A stretch of DNA of 64,000 bases from the NCBI GenBank assembly GCA_963971305.1, contig OZ020304.1:33838502-33902501 (forward strand). Direction: 5' to 3'. The DNA is from Arcuatula senhousia (Eukaryota; Mollusca; Bivalvia; Mytilida; Mytilidae). A model generated the notes under the pieces. That model had not been told where the DNA came from. It ran no database searches and was given only the letters and a program-made list of their open reading frames with translations. Position 1 is the stretch's first letter; each line of letters opens with the position of its first letter. Below are positions 20,980-33,454 of this stretch, in pieces. The position numbers and the translations under genes were made by a program.

Positions 20980-22516
20980 AGGTCTTTCCCTGTGTTATGT
21001 TTTGTTAAGGTATTTTATACAAGTACAAAAGACATTTGAGTCGCTTTGTTTATGACAAGATGTTGCCAATTATTGTGATATAGGCTCCAGAATGAAGAGC
21101 AGGGGACCTAGAGTCAGAAAAAGTATGGTTGCTAAGGACTTTTATGACGGTTGCTATGGACTAGGGGTTACTTCCGGTTGAAAAAACTTAACCCTAAACT
21201 CAAAAAGTAGTCTTGGTTTAGAATATATATGGTTGCTATGGATTTTTCATTAATGTTACCTTGTTGCTAGGGAATGACCTTGACCTATGACCTTTGACCT
21301 TGGACTCAAATTGTAGCTCTTTATATACTGATTCATTTTAGTATACATGTTTACTATACTATCTGTTATGGTTTTCAAGTAATTGGCAAAAAACGTGTTT
21401 CGCGAAACTTGTTTTGGCCGCCATTTTGAAACCGTTAAACCGAATCATGTACTGTTTGGGTTCAAATTGTAGGTAATTTAATCCTCTTTCAAATGAACCC
21501 TATGTTTCATTCATCATCTTTTATGGTTTAAAAGTTATAAACAAAAAATCATTTTAAAAATAAGAATCAAGGGCAATAACTCAAAAACGACAAGTTTTAC
21601 GGTTTCGCACCTGAAACAATTTTTGTAGATTTCGACATGGCGAACATTTTTTTTCATGTATTGTCTGCTTCAATTTTGTACGGTTTAAGTGTTATTTCAT
21701 AAAAACTGTTTACGGTGTCAGCCATTTTAAAAATGGCTGCCCATAACCATTCGACTTTGGTCTTAAATTGAAGGACATGTAATGACGGTCACAAAAAACC
21801 CATATGTTTACTATATTATCTCTGACGGTTTCAAAGTTATAAGCCAAAAACAGATAAGCCGAAACGTGTTAAGGGCCATAACTCGAAAACGGTTTGTCGT
21901 ACAGTGTTCGACCCTTTATATCAAATAAAGGTCTTAATGAGACGAGTATTTTCCCCATTACATGTCTGCTTCAATTTTGTATGGTTTTTAAGCTATACTG
22001 CAAACAAGGTGTACCATGACCTCTGACCTTGAGATTTGACCTTTGACCTTGACATTTTTAGATGTAACATATGTCACTAAGGATGATTGGTGAAGGTCCG
22101 AAGTCTCTAGGACTAACCGTTTTGAAGAAAAAAAATTTTGACGAGTCGCGACACTTTTCGAGTCAAAAACGCGTAACCAGGAAGTTGATCGAAAAAATTT
22201 TTTTTGCGTGACGAATCATGACCATGAGTCTAGCAACATTTTCTCCGCTTCAGATTTTTGATAACAGTTACGCTTTTTGAGTAAATCTGCAAACAAGGTT
22301 TTTGGGTTCGGGGCAGATAACTCCGTTACTAAAAATAGATCGGTTTCGCAGGGTTACTCAAGTCATGCCCTCATAGTGTCGGTTAATGGTATGAAGTTTC
22401 GTAATGTTACGTTAAGTATTTCTTTCTTTTTTTTTGTGGCGGAAAAAAAAAATAATAATAATAATAATCATAAGAAATACAGTAAGGTCTTTCCTTCTGT
22501 GGAAGGGAAAGACCTT
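20980..22516. mobile_element. Non-autonomous element with degenerate internal repeats and a terminal hairpin
   Basis: The left end AGGTCTTTCCCT (20980-20991) is exactly inverted at the right end (AGGGAAAGACCT, 22504-22515). The right end forms a stem of about 14 bp with loop TGTG (22484-22516). Inside, blocks marked by CAAATTGTAGG..., ATGTTTACTATA and GTTATAAGCCAAAAAC recur near 21303, 21462 and 21757, and ATAACTC-AAAACG with CTGCTTCAATTTTGTA also recurs. No protein is encoded. The layout matches the elements at 9368-10456 and 45409-46295. Confidence 0.7.
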
Positions 22517-24621
22517 AATTAGTTGCAAGTTTTTCAGAAACTAGAAAAGACCGTTTCACTGAGACACGGCTAGGAACGTACAACACAAAAAGAAACTTTC
22601 ACCACTGAGAACCCGCACCGCATCCATATATGTACAGGATGAAAATTACAAGAACATAAGTTTGTTACTTTTAAATAATAATTGTACTATGAATTTTTGC
22701 TAAACTTGATACACGATATCCTCCAAACAATCAACATTACTTGATAGCTGACCTTTAGGAAACTTCAGTGCACTTTATTTATAGCATTTGATGCATTATG
22801 AGCGGAGATATTATATTTTATTTTATTTGAGGTGGGACTTGTGTTCATTAATTTAGCATGTTTTAAATTTTGTAATTGACGTAGATTGTCAACTTTGTTT
22901 ATTACAAGAACATATTTATGACAGATATTCCCTTCCGTAAAATTTTGTCAATATATCTTGAACTGTTTTATTATAACAGCCTCTAGAATCCTATAAAATT
23001 TGAGTCGCAATAACGTTGACATTAATCGATAATATAAAATCCAAAAGCCCAAACCAAGGCATATGATTTGGACTTTATCAAACAATGTGAAACTATGATG
23101 TCTGTCCGTTCTTCCGTCCGTGCGTCCCCGAAGATTTCCGGATAATAACTTAAAAACGCGTCAAGGGATTTGAAAAATAGTTTGCACAGCTGTTAAGTAC
23201 AATAAAATACAAGTCAAGTTCAATTTTCAGGATGATCCAAATATTAATATTGAAGATTTGCCACTTTATAAATTTTCCAAATTTGAAAATGATGAAATTT
23301 TCTGGTATAAGAAAGATAACTCATTTCTTTTTTGTCTCTATATAGATGTATAGTATATACAAATACATGTAACTAATGATGAATATCGTGGCGGGGTATC
23401 ATTTAATGTCCCATTAGATGCCTTTTTTTGGTTTTGGACTGTCCAACGTTTTGATTCAAATGCTGCTATATAGGGGTTACTCCTTGAAATATGCACATGC
23501 AGCATGACTTAATTGATCTTTTTTGTACTCGCTTTTGCATAACTACTTGATTGATTTCTACTGCTGGTGCACCAGATGACGACGTAGATAATACAGGTTT
23601 CACAACTTTAAGTAATGAGATACGGATCTATCACATCAAGTTAGATATTTTGTCAAATTAGGAAACGAGCATTTTTACTCTAACTGTCTATCATGAAAGT
23701 ATAGGCCCTTAAATTATAGTTATTGGATTATAACTCATAGGAAAATAATCCTATAGCAAACATGTGGTAAAAGTAGTCAAATAAAAAAGTTCCACCTTTT
23801 TTATTATAAATTTAAATGCAAAGTATACTTTACAACATAAAAAATGTTTTTGTGCACTTTTGGATATATTTTGTTTGTCTTTTTATTCAAGCCAGATCAA
23901 CAGGTGTTCAAACAAAAGTAAGCACGCTTTTCATGAGATGCGTATCTTACTGCGGTGTCTCACGCGAACAGCCAATCAAATTTCTTGAAATTTAATATCA
24001 CATCCACAGTGTGGAGTGTGATACGCAAAATAGTCTCATCTCGCGAGAACCAGATAATATTGCACAACAGGTAGAGAAATGTGATACCCGCATGGTCGCC
24101 AGGAAAGAAATCTATGTCTTGTATTTATCAATAAAAATTGTGAACGTCTTAATTCAAAATTGTTTAAAACACCAGGTTTGATTCCCCTTTTATTGCACAT
24201 GCACGATATCTTCAGTGTTGGATTTGGCTTCTTTAATAGTGTTCCAGCTTTGTGGAGTACGATTTTTCCTTCCAATACTGTTGGTTTTCGACCTTAAAAT
24301 GTTTTGATTAAAATGTTACTAATAAGAAGTTACTAATTGAAATATGCATATACAGCACAACCAAATTTTCTGTTTTTTATATCCACTTTTAATCTTTTGT
24401 AATTAAATACAGTGTATTCAACAAAATTGTCAAAAGACAAAACAAAATGGATAATGGGATCGTTGCAATAATACCTTCCCCATTTTATTTTTGTAACAAT
24501 CGAAAGTTTAACCGATGACAAACTTTTAAATACCTAAGCACGTGAGATATTTTACTACGACTTTTATTTACGAAAGACCGGTAGTGCCATCGGTTCCGTC
24601 ACATTTCTCGATTGATGCAAG
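22517..24621. other. No gene recognised; scattered repeat fragments
   Basis: A GTCCGTTCTTCCGTCCGTGC stretch (about 23100-23125) and GGTTACTCCTTGAAATATGC (about 23476; similar at 53090 and 24330) are pieces of interspersed repeats. No exon was found. Confidence 0.5.
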
Positions 24622-24862
24622 AAATTTCTCATTCCCAAGTTGACATTTCGTACTTCCAAGTTGACATTTTTCAGTTCCAAGATGACATTTCTCAGTTCCA
24701 AGATTACATTTCGCACTTCCAAGTTGACATTTGTCAGTTCCAAGTTGACATTTCGCACTTCCAAGTTGACATTTCTCAGTTCCAAGTTGACATTTCGCAC
24801 TTCCAAGTTGACATTTCTCAGTTCCAAGTTGACATTTCTCACTTGGAAGTGCTTTTTCATGT
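24622..24862 (+). repeat. Minisatellite: 21-bp units alternating as a 42-bp dimer
   Basis: About ten and a half copies of TTCCAAGTTGACATTTC plus CTCAG or GCAC-type ends. Alternate units differ consistently (CAG against CAC), giving a 42-bp higher-order period. As 21 is a multiple of three, several frames stay open on both strands, for example with FQVDISH and FQVDISQ repeats; I take these as by-products. Confidence 0.9.
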
Positions 24863-25208
24863 TTGATAATTTTTTTATGTCAAAACACCCCTTCCCCTAT
24901 CTGACTTGAATAAAAAATGTAGGTTCGAAATATCCGGCCAGAGTAATGCAGTTTCCCATCGATGACCTGTGACCTCAAATGAACTTCAGTAGATTTTTTC
25001 TATATAAAATACAGGTATTCATCTTGAATTTGGTAAAAGTACTATTTCCCTTGGGATATAGTAAAAACTATTTCCCTAGGGCAATAGTACCGTAATACTA
25101 TTTCGCGGGGTTTTTGTATGATTGGCAGTAGGCGTGGCCTGAGTACACTGTATACAAAGTAAAGAGTCCGAGCAGTAGGCGTGGCTTTAGTTAAGTTGTT
25201 TACCGATT

Positions 25209-25377
25209 CAGTATAATAAAACAATTGTTTACTGGTCATTCGGAAAACAGTACATTTGTTTCCCCTCGGTACTTACCATTTCCCTCGGCGCTACGCGCCT
25301 CGTGAAATAATAAGTACCTCTTGGAAACAAATGTACTGTTTCCCTCATGACCAGTAAACAATTGTATACTATGTTCT
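25209..25377. mobile_element. Near-perfect foldback element
   Basis: ACAATTGTTTACTGGTCAT, then AACAGTACATTTGTTTCC, then GGTACTTA on the left are all inverted on the right. The centre is the GC-rich near-palindrome CTCGGCGCTACGCGCCTCG (about 25285-25303). It could form a hairpin of about 70 bp. Confidence 0.85.
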
Positions 25378-25649
25378 GACCACATTAGAGGTCTAGTAGA
25401 CGTGTAAAGCATATTTTCTAACATCCCTAACTTGCATCTTTCGATTAGGTTTAAAATGTCTTCTTAGGTTTTGGGTTTAGTTAAAGTTTTTTAGAAGACA
25501 TGATAATATGTAAGCACTATATAAAACTATTTAATTTAAAACTTTAATCACTTTGTTGACATTTAAGTTCTCTTGAATTTTGCAGACTCAAAATATAATG
25601 TTTTGGCAGTGACCTTTGACCTATAAAATGTCCATGTTCTGACCAGATT

Positions 25650-26329
25650 TTAAAGGCATATTGTCTACGAAAAACTATTTTATTGTAAAACCAAAAAATT
25701 GTCGTCAGACTATTCGTTTTGTTTATTTAGAAAGATACAAACTTTCAAAATACCACTATAGTACTTTATTACTTCAAAAATTGAAAAATAAATAATATTT
25801 GTAAAGCTTTACAAAAATTCATATTCATGAGATGTAGATGAGCTGTAAGCATGCGCACTATACTTTCTTTGATTGAAAACTTCAATAGTTCTTGCACGTG
25901 GTGCATAATCTGTTTCTCGAAGTTTTAGCTCGGAAGAAAATTAAAACGGCAACCAAATATTAGAGCTTCTTAATGAATAAAACTGACAATTATTGCCTGT
26001 ATTAAGTTTTGAATGTTATTTAAAAGGTAAACACGGAAAATATCGGTATTTTTTCAACATATCAATGTATTCGGGGACAAAACTCGATATTCCGATTAGT
26101 GTCCGTGTTAAAACTACTCAGTCTAAATCTGTGTCAATGTGACGTAGTGCAGGTAAATAAAATATCAATCAATATTGTCGAGCTATTTTGATCAAAATAA
26201 ACTACTTTTGAGGCAAAATTTGTAGCAAATTTGTTTTTCAATATTTATTTTATTGCATTTCGGTCTAATTGACGCCAAAAAATTGAGGGGTAAAAAAAAT
26301 GAGTTTGCCGTAGACAATATGCCTTTAAA
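25650..26329. mobile_element. MITE-like element with TTTAAAGGCATATTGTC ends
   Basis: The left end TTTAAAGGCATATTGTCTAC is exactly inverted at the right (about 26310-26329), and similarity extends about 55 bases inward. A TTAA target duplication is possible, as in piggyBac insertions, but TTTAAA is part of both ends, so this cannot be decided here. No protein is encoded. Confidence 0.75.
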
Positions 26330-26429
26330 GTCAAACATGTATATTCTGAAAGCTGAAAATTAAACTTTCAATATAGTAAAACACATTCCATGAGGTTTAT
26401 TGGTAATTCAAATTTGTTTCAAGGCCCTT

Positions 26430-26500
26430 CACATCGCTCGCCTATAACACATCCGTCACGTTGCCAACGATGAAATGGCGGACGACGATTCAAATCTTTA
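26430..26500 (-). repeat. Fragment of the Penelope-like 3' tail
   Basis: TATAACACATCCGTCACGTTGCC matches, with few changes, the stretch at 16027-16050 of the relic's tail. The orientation is the same as in the relic. Confidence 0.6.
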
Positions 26501-26614
26501 TGACAGACCGACAAATCTTATTTTCATATACTCATACTCTACATGGCACAAAATAATGAACAAACTCGTGAATCCAACTCATATAAAAGCAATATTTTCT
26601 TTTTAAAAAGTTTT

Positions 26615-26680
26615 GGTCTTCCAGAATTCCGACCAGTACCTCCCCGAAGTGGAAGACGGGCCCTGCATCCATCGATAACA
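26615..26680 (-). repeat. Second copy of the GATGGATGCAGGGCC repeat
   Basis: This is the reverse-strand counterpart of 13323-13386. It also keeps flanking pieces such as TCTGCAGCGACTATAG. Confidence 0.75.
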
Positions 26681-27007
26681 ACTGCTATAGTCGCTGCAGA
26701 GGCTCTTTAGCCTATGGTCACGACTATAAAAACCCATCAGTTTAAAAAGTTCTGATAATTTGATTTGCCAATGAAAATTAAGAATTATCTATTATATTAT
26801 TTTCATTTATTTAATTGAATGTAAAATTACATTTTAAAAACCATATAAAGATATTTTAAAGTACGTATAAAAACAATTATACCACTATGTCATAAAATGT
26901 AACGAGATACCCTGCATTAATCATGCTTTATCAGTAGATAAGGCTAAATTCCTGAAAGACCCCCCTCATTAATTATCATAAACTTTCATTCAGCACCCTC
27001 TACAGTC

Positions 27008-27077
27008 CCGTGGTATAAATCAGTTATCCCCCATCGGGCATCCGCCCTCAGGGGAATAACTAACACCTATACCATGT
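27008..27077. repeat. Imperfect palindrome with GC-rich centre
   Basis: TGGTATA...GTTATCCCC on the left faces GGGGAATAAC...TATACCA on the right, with CGGGCATCCGCCC in the middle. Confidence 0.7.
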
Positions 27078-28034
27078 TTTGCCGTTCAATTACTATAGTA
27101 TAATGAATGATCATGTTTATTGTGTGGGAACTTTATTCATTGCTTATCTCTTTTTTAACTTTAAATCTATAAAATCCCAACATTTTATCAGGAAACGATA
27201 TTTTATCTGGCCAAGTTGTAAAAAGGTAATAGTATGATTTCGAAATACCGTGATTTTCCATCATTAAGTCTAATTTCGCTGAACAATATTTATCAAACCT
27301 ATTCTGGTTGAAACGAAGACATTTTAGTTTCGCACTTTGCTGGTACTAACGCCTCCGTTCAATGATAATGGTTAAACTAATGTGCAAAATCCGAAACTTG
27401 ATCAATGCATTAACGTTTTTTGTTCTAATAAATGAGTTTTGAATAGCTATCGGTTGTATCCGTTTTCAACTAATTTCTTCTTATTCTAAAAACCTAATTT
27501 CGATAAATGATATCACATTTTGTGTTATGTTTTATATGCTGAATTTTTTTGTTTTCCTTTTTTTTTTGGAAATATGAACTTTATGCACTACAATTGCACA
27601 TCGTATCGGTGTCTGAGCTGTCGATAAAAGACTTATTCCAATTCACTTGCTTTATGCAGTTATTAACTTTCTTTTTTGAATTATAACCATGCTTTAAACA
27701 CGCCTAAAGGGGGGGGGCGGTAACCCAAGACCTGACCTGGGGTGTCATTCCGTAATTCAATTTCAGTTCTTAAATCACAAAAGTAACTGCCGAAAATCAA
27801 ACCACAGGTTAACAAGAAAAAAATCCATTGAACATAAATGGACCCGTCATGTTTTTTGATCACCAAGAAGCTTGACTTCTTTTGATAAATGTCACTGACT
27901 GAAACACTCAAATGATTCTTAAGAATGTTTTCAACTTAATCGATACATGTATGACTATAAAATTTACAAACTTTACGTATAAACATGATTAACAAACTGT
28001 ACGTTACGACTCTTTTACTTTTCATTACTTAAGT

Positions 28035-28220
28035 TACGGGTGCGTTATAGCAGGCAGTAACTGCTTACTCTTCACTCTCGTTACGACTCTAGTTCGTGAT
28101 GTTGATTTTTTTGCTCAGTTGGTTTTTTTTGCGTTTTAGGTTCGTGTTTCATTATACTGTTACTGGTTCTGTCGTTGCCCTTTCGGACTTTTGACAACTC
28201 GAAAGTCCTATAGGTGGCTC
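28035..28220 (+). repeat. Truncated Penelope-like 3' tail copy
   Basis: ACGGGTGCGTTATAGCAGGC, ACTGCTTACTCTT and TTGCCCTTTCGGACTTTTGA occur in the order of the relic's tail (15840-16050), on the opposite strand. Confidence 0.7.
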
Positions 28221-28838
28221 TTTGCTTTTTACAATGGGCTAAACTCACTCATATAAAACAAAAAAAAATCATGGCTGAGAAACACTATACATTAGGTATA
28301 CGTTTATTTACGTTTGTTTAAAGACTAAAAGGGGGATAACTCATAACAACGGTTTTGTCTTCATATGACCTATAGGTATATTGTCTTTCTCTGGATCATA
28401 ATCGCAATAATCTTGAATTGCAAGGTTCGTGATCATGGTCGATATCATAGATTGTGGATAAAACCTCCCCTTTTGAACCTTTTTAGTAACGATTACTATA
28501 CTAGTATTTATCTTTGGCCTTCCGGTTCCGATGCATTAAAAGCTGTTGACAAGAGGTTTCTCCTCCAAATAAACATTGAGGAATAATTTTCCGAAATGGC
28601 CATACAGCTCATAAAAAATAATTGCAGTTGGGGTTAACATATATATGTGTTGTGGTCACATGTTCATTTACTCCATATCCTTTCATAAATTATTTATTAC
28701 TTTACAGATAAGCTTTGAACAAGGGCATTTATTGGGATATCTAACTTAGAAATTTATTCTAGATTTTTTTTTCGGAATATACTATTATCTTAAAAGTTTG
28801 TATTATCGGTAGATATATTAAACAGCTATATATATATA

Positions 28839-29316
28839 CTCTTCAAAAAAAGTTACGCATAGATAGAAAATTCCCCGTACGTTTAATGCAAATCTAAACA
28901 ATTTCAAAACAATATTGCCGAGCTGTTCTGCAACCGATTTTCATGAAACAAAATCCAGTAAAAAGAAAACGAAATAAAGATTGTTTGAGTAATAAAGGCC
29001 AAAATCCTAACTTCAATGGTGTTTAAGATATTGTGAGTAAAACACGACCAATGTTTTTCACGAAAGATTTTGCATTGATTTAAACTGGAAATTGATGCGT
29101 AAAATGTACAGTTGATTTCTACTTGCAATATCTTTAAAAACAGCGAGGTTACGATTTTGCCCATGTTAAACAAATAAAATTCTTTCATTTTTTTTATTAG
29201 TTTTTATTTCATGAAAATCTGCTTATGGACGGCTTGGTAATATTGTTTTGAAATGATGTGGGTTTGTATTAAACATATAGGAAATTTTCTACCTATGCGT
29301 AACTGTTTTTGAAGAG
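28839..29316. mobile_element. MITE with long inverted arms and TA flanks
   Basis: The ends CTCTTCAAAAAAAGTTACGC and its inverse are flanked by TA on both sides. The arms match imperfectly for about 115 bases (TTTCAAAACAATATT is shared). A minus-strand frame of 94 codons inside has no recognisable domain. Confidence 0.8.
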
Positions 29317-30431
29317 TATAGTAATAAGAGGTTTCAAGTTTTCATCCGGGACAAATCGAGAAACAGACGGAGTACAGACAAACCGACCACTTGAAACCAA
29401 CAGAAACCTTAACCAAACAGGGGCTATAAAACAAAATCCCATTCTATTTGTTGAGTCGGGGTTCAAGAACTCAGAATTAGACGGAATATGTGTCATACTT
29501 TTGGTAAAAAATCTATCTATCGCATTAATCGATATCGTGAGTTCGTTGTCTCCCCTCCCCCTCTTCGAGCAGCCTACAGTACGTTGCCACCGTTGTCGAT
29601 TCCTTCTCTAGACCAAAACTCGTAACACAGAATGCTGGTCGTTATATCGCACATTTGATATTGAGCTATGTTAAGTGAATTGAATGATTTATATAGTTTA
29701 AACCCATATGTATTTTTTCTTTGCATCATCATAACTGTTTCATGTTCATTTCATCAAGGTCGTCATGTTCATCGCCGGCCCTGCTTAACATTTTATACTC
29801 CAATGATGTACGTCCCCCCAAGTGCATGAAAATTCCTCTGTGGAAAGATTCTTTCAGTATGAACACCTTATCGCCCGACTGTTTTTATTGCACATTTGAT
29901 ATTGATATTTCATCACAATTACTTTGATAAAGAGGAAAAACAGACAAACAAGATATTGAAGCGTCTCAGATTGTATTCAAAGAACAGGCTAACTGACCAA
30001 ACAAACATTTCATTGTTGACAGCTTTGGTTTATCTTAAAATTAACTTAAGTACTATTCGATGTTTATATCAAGAATTTGACGAGTAAATCAGTTATTATA
30101 TGCCAGGAGTAAAATAACATTTAATGAAAAGATTAATAAAGCTTGACAAAAATTAATGGCATGCTTATCTTGCCAAAAACAGAAATGAAAAATCAATCAA
30201 TTGAGTAAGGTGATTTCTATGGGTTTTTGACAATATAATTGTGGATGGATAATGTTTAGTTTTAACTTTTTACTCTTTCGAAGGAAGCCTTTTGGGTTTT
30301 TTTTTAACAATTTTTCATATCTTGTTATTAATTTATATTATTTTCATGCATTGTGTTTTACTCGTGTCCGCTCGTCAGTCCGTCCATTTGAATTCCGTTA
30401 ACGGTTTTTCTTTGAAACCGTTGAAGGGGAA
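29317..30431. other. No gene recognised
   Basis: Short frames (for example 29309-29611) have no domain or splice context that I can support. Confidence 0.5.
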
Positions 30432-33400
30432 GCCCCGATATTCCGACACCCCGTTAGTCCGACACCCCGATAGTCCGACACCCCATTAGTCCGATATCCC
30501 AATAGACCGACGCTCCGTTAGTCCGACAACCTAAAATCTCACTTCTTTTATTCTCAAAACAAAATTTTGTTACCTCTACTACAAAATACAACAATACTCG
30601 GTGCCAAAAAAACCAAAAACAAATAGATCTTTAACGATCATGTACAATTCAAGATAATCCTAAGTCTATGAAATAATTGTGATAGATCTATTAAGGGTAG
30701 GAAATTTTCTGGAATGGAAGTTAAGTAGTTGTAGCTACAACAGCTTTAAGACAAACCTAGATAGAGATCAAAGTCCACACGTGTACAACAAGGTACAGCA
30801 TGATAACCACCAGAAATCGGGTCCAATCGATTTTGATTCAGAAAGAACTTTTGACAGAAACAAACGTAAAATGAGCTACGGATTAGCTACGGATGCCAAG
30901 CATTAGTATACCTACTTTCATTTCTTTTATTATGTAGGAAAGCATTTCAAATATTGATGTTTGAAACAATAGTTCGTGTTAGAATTTTCTAAAACACACG
31001 CGCATTTAAAAAAAAATAAAACCAAATACACCATCCTGCATATAAAGTTAAAGCACTGCCCTGCTTTTGATTTCAAGTTTCATCAAAGAAACCCCGATAA
31101 AAATCAAATGGTTGCCCCCAAAATATTACATGGTTTATTAGCGGGTGCATTGAAAACGGTTTGTTGTAATAGAGCAAAGGAATGGACAAACGTACAGACC
31201 CTATATTTACTTTAAAATCATGTTTCAATTATCATTACCGAGGATTTATTTTACCTCAAAGCACTTTGGATATAAGGTTTAATCTTAAAAAAAATATTTG
31301 AAATAAATTAACGATAAGACCATAATAAAATGATGATGAAATAAAAAATGTTTGTTTGTTTGTTTGTTATTTGTTTATTGTCCAGTCAACAATATTTCAG
31401 TCATAACCAGGACAAGAACTTATTTAAACAACAAATTGAATTATATTGACCCATTCAGGAAGCAGTACCCATAACACAGACCCATGCATGTATGTCATGC
31501 AAAAAGGGCCAATATAGACAATATACGATCACAAACTAGAAGGAAAACGAACCAACTCAGAGTACCCTCAACGCACCATAGGCCAATGCCCCAAGAAAGT
31601 GACGAAATCCTTCCCTAAAAAATCGCACAATTTGGAACCTTTACCTATGGTGACAGATAACGAAGAATCCTCACATGAAATGAGGTCGTACTAGTTGGAA
31701 CACTTACCAGTGTGGGATTTAGCCAACCCTTACCCAATGTCACACAATCAACTCTTATCTGTCGAAAATACAATGATGACTCCTGGTTGGACCTACACAC
31801 AATGGGAAAGAAAAATGTGAGATAGATAAGAGGAACTGTAAATTTTGAAGACCACTGGAAAAGGGGAGAGGTGAGTAGGGGCGGAAAATTTAGTCTATGT
31901 GGTGCACTACTTGGCGGTCCACAAAGGGATCATTTACGTGCATGAGGCGTGACCCTCTCCACACGTTAGCCCACTTTAGTTTGCAATCAGGTTTTCCGCA
32001 TTATAAACCTGACGACCTCGGCATTGATTATGACAGGGCTGTCCCATTCAACCACCTGGGGCACACATCCCAGTCGCGTTATGGGCTGAGCGGCCTGACC
32101 CTGATGTCAGATATTTGAGCGCTCTTTAGTGAACTTTTACTGAAAAGCTTAGCGGGCCTATTCGCCTCCCGGGCCCCGCACAGGACGGAATAAAAAGTGA
32201 AATGGAGACAAAAAAAGTAGCAGAGTACAAGATTTTCGACTGACAACTGGAAATGGATATTTAGCCTACTTCAGCAGAGTAAAAGCATCTCCTCGATCCT
32301 TTATGAACGTGCTAGAAAATCAAATTTATGGCCTGGCAGAATTACAACACTTATCTACCTAGAACAGACAATCATCCCAGTGGCTATGTAGAAAGCCATG
32401 TTGGTTCCAGGTGGCAAATAGGCTTGCAGCAGCCAAGGGTTTGTCGGTCAGCGGTAGAAAATCAGAACCACCAATAAAAAAAGTTGTTGTTTGGGGTTCG
32501 GCCCATATTTCAGCCTCAGAAACACTGTAACGGTGATACACATCAAAGGCATTGATACATTTAGTTGACATGATTTCATGAGTAAAAAAAATACTTGGAT
32601 AAAAAGAAACATTCTATGGAAGTTTTGTCAACACACTCATTTTAACCCCTGTTTGACCATATTTTTTCTAAAACGGTAGGGTCCACAACATCCAAATATT
32701 TTAGAAAGCTTCCTTTAGTAGATTAAAGATTATAAATAAATAATTCATAACAGTCCGTCAACATTCACTAGCTGATCATAAGTAAAATAACATGCATAAA
32801 CCAAATGTGCACAGACGACGATGACACGGCCGTTACATTATATGATCGAAATATTTGAACGATCGTATAAAAACTAAACTTATAAGTCGATTTTCGATTG
32901 ATTTGGCATTGTGTTATATACATGTTCATGTAATGTGTTGGGATTTTGGTTTAAACTTTTACCAGAACATCTCTAATAATACCAAAATGTATTGATATGT
33001 CAGCGGACAAACAATGTTCATGGCGGTTGTCCATTCTGCTTTTTCTGAATTGCCTCTTGATTGTGGTCTGGGTCGCGTTCACCCATTCCACATCTTGTCT
33101 TATTATCTTCTTTTCATGCATGATACATGTAAATTAAAAATGTCAAAACAAATCAATTCTTAAGCAACCAAAAGTTGTTTGCATAAATTGAAAGGAATGT
33201 GCATACATGACGGCTATTATCCTGATGATGGCTTTAATAACACAGACAGGACAATAAAGCAAATAACAATTAGCATTTTAAAACACAAGTTATTCTACAA
33301 AGATTTGCAACAAAAATTCAGATCTTTTTGTGATTGAAAAATTCTGCATAAAAAGCAATACGGAAAACAATTAATTTTGAAATTTATATTGTCGGACTAT

Positions 33401-33454
33401 CGGTGTGTCGGACTAATGGGGTGTCGGACTATCGGGGTGTCGGACTATCGGGGC
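30432..33454. mobile_element. 3-kb element bounded by inverted arrays of 16-17-bp repeats
   Basis: The left terminus starts GCCCCGATA and runs on as about six units like GTCCGACACCCCGATA (30432-30532). The right terminus (33388-33454) is the inverse, with about four units ending TATCGGGGC. The inside has no frame that I recognise and carries the dispersed repeat at 31340-32185. Either it is a DNA transposon with terminal tandem repeats, or two opposed copies of a short repeat happen to flank this stretch. Confidence 0.65.
31340..32185 (-). repeat. Dispersed retroposon-like repeat, copy A
   Basis: The left end has a TTTG microsatellite (31347-31370). The right part contains CAGGTTTTCCGCATTATAAA, CCCATTCAACCACCTGGGGC and GAGCGCTCTTTAGTGAACTTT. 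All are shared with 58000-58575, which starts with a TTAG microsatellite, and part is shared with 45000-45310. Read on the minus strand, the tetranucleotide run would be a 3' tail, as in some LINEs and SINEs. Confidence 0.7.

Noticed and set aside
24564..24909. Three overlapping frames with repeated peptides at the 21-bp array
   Set aside because: The repeat length is a multiple of three, so several frames on both strands stay open. There is no start context or splice support.
27681..27911. Minus-strand 76-codon frame with one hydrophobic segment
   Set aside because: It includes a G/C homopolymer run and has no homologue that I recognise. Such frames are expected by chance at this length.
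28904..29188. 94-codon minus-strand frame inside the TA-flanked MITE
   Set aside because: It is made of AT-rich arm sequence with no transposase motif.
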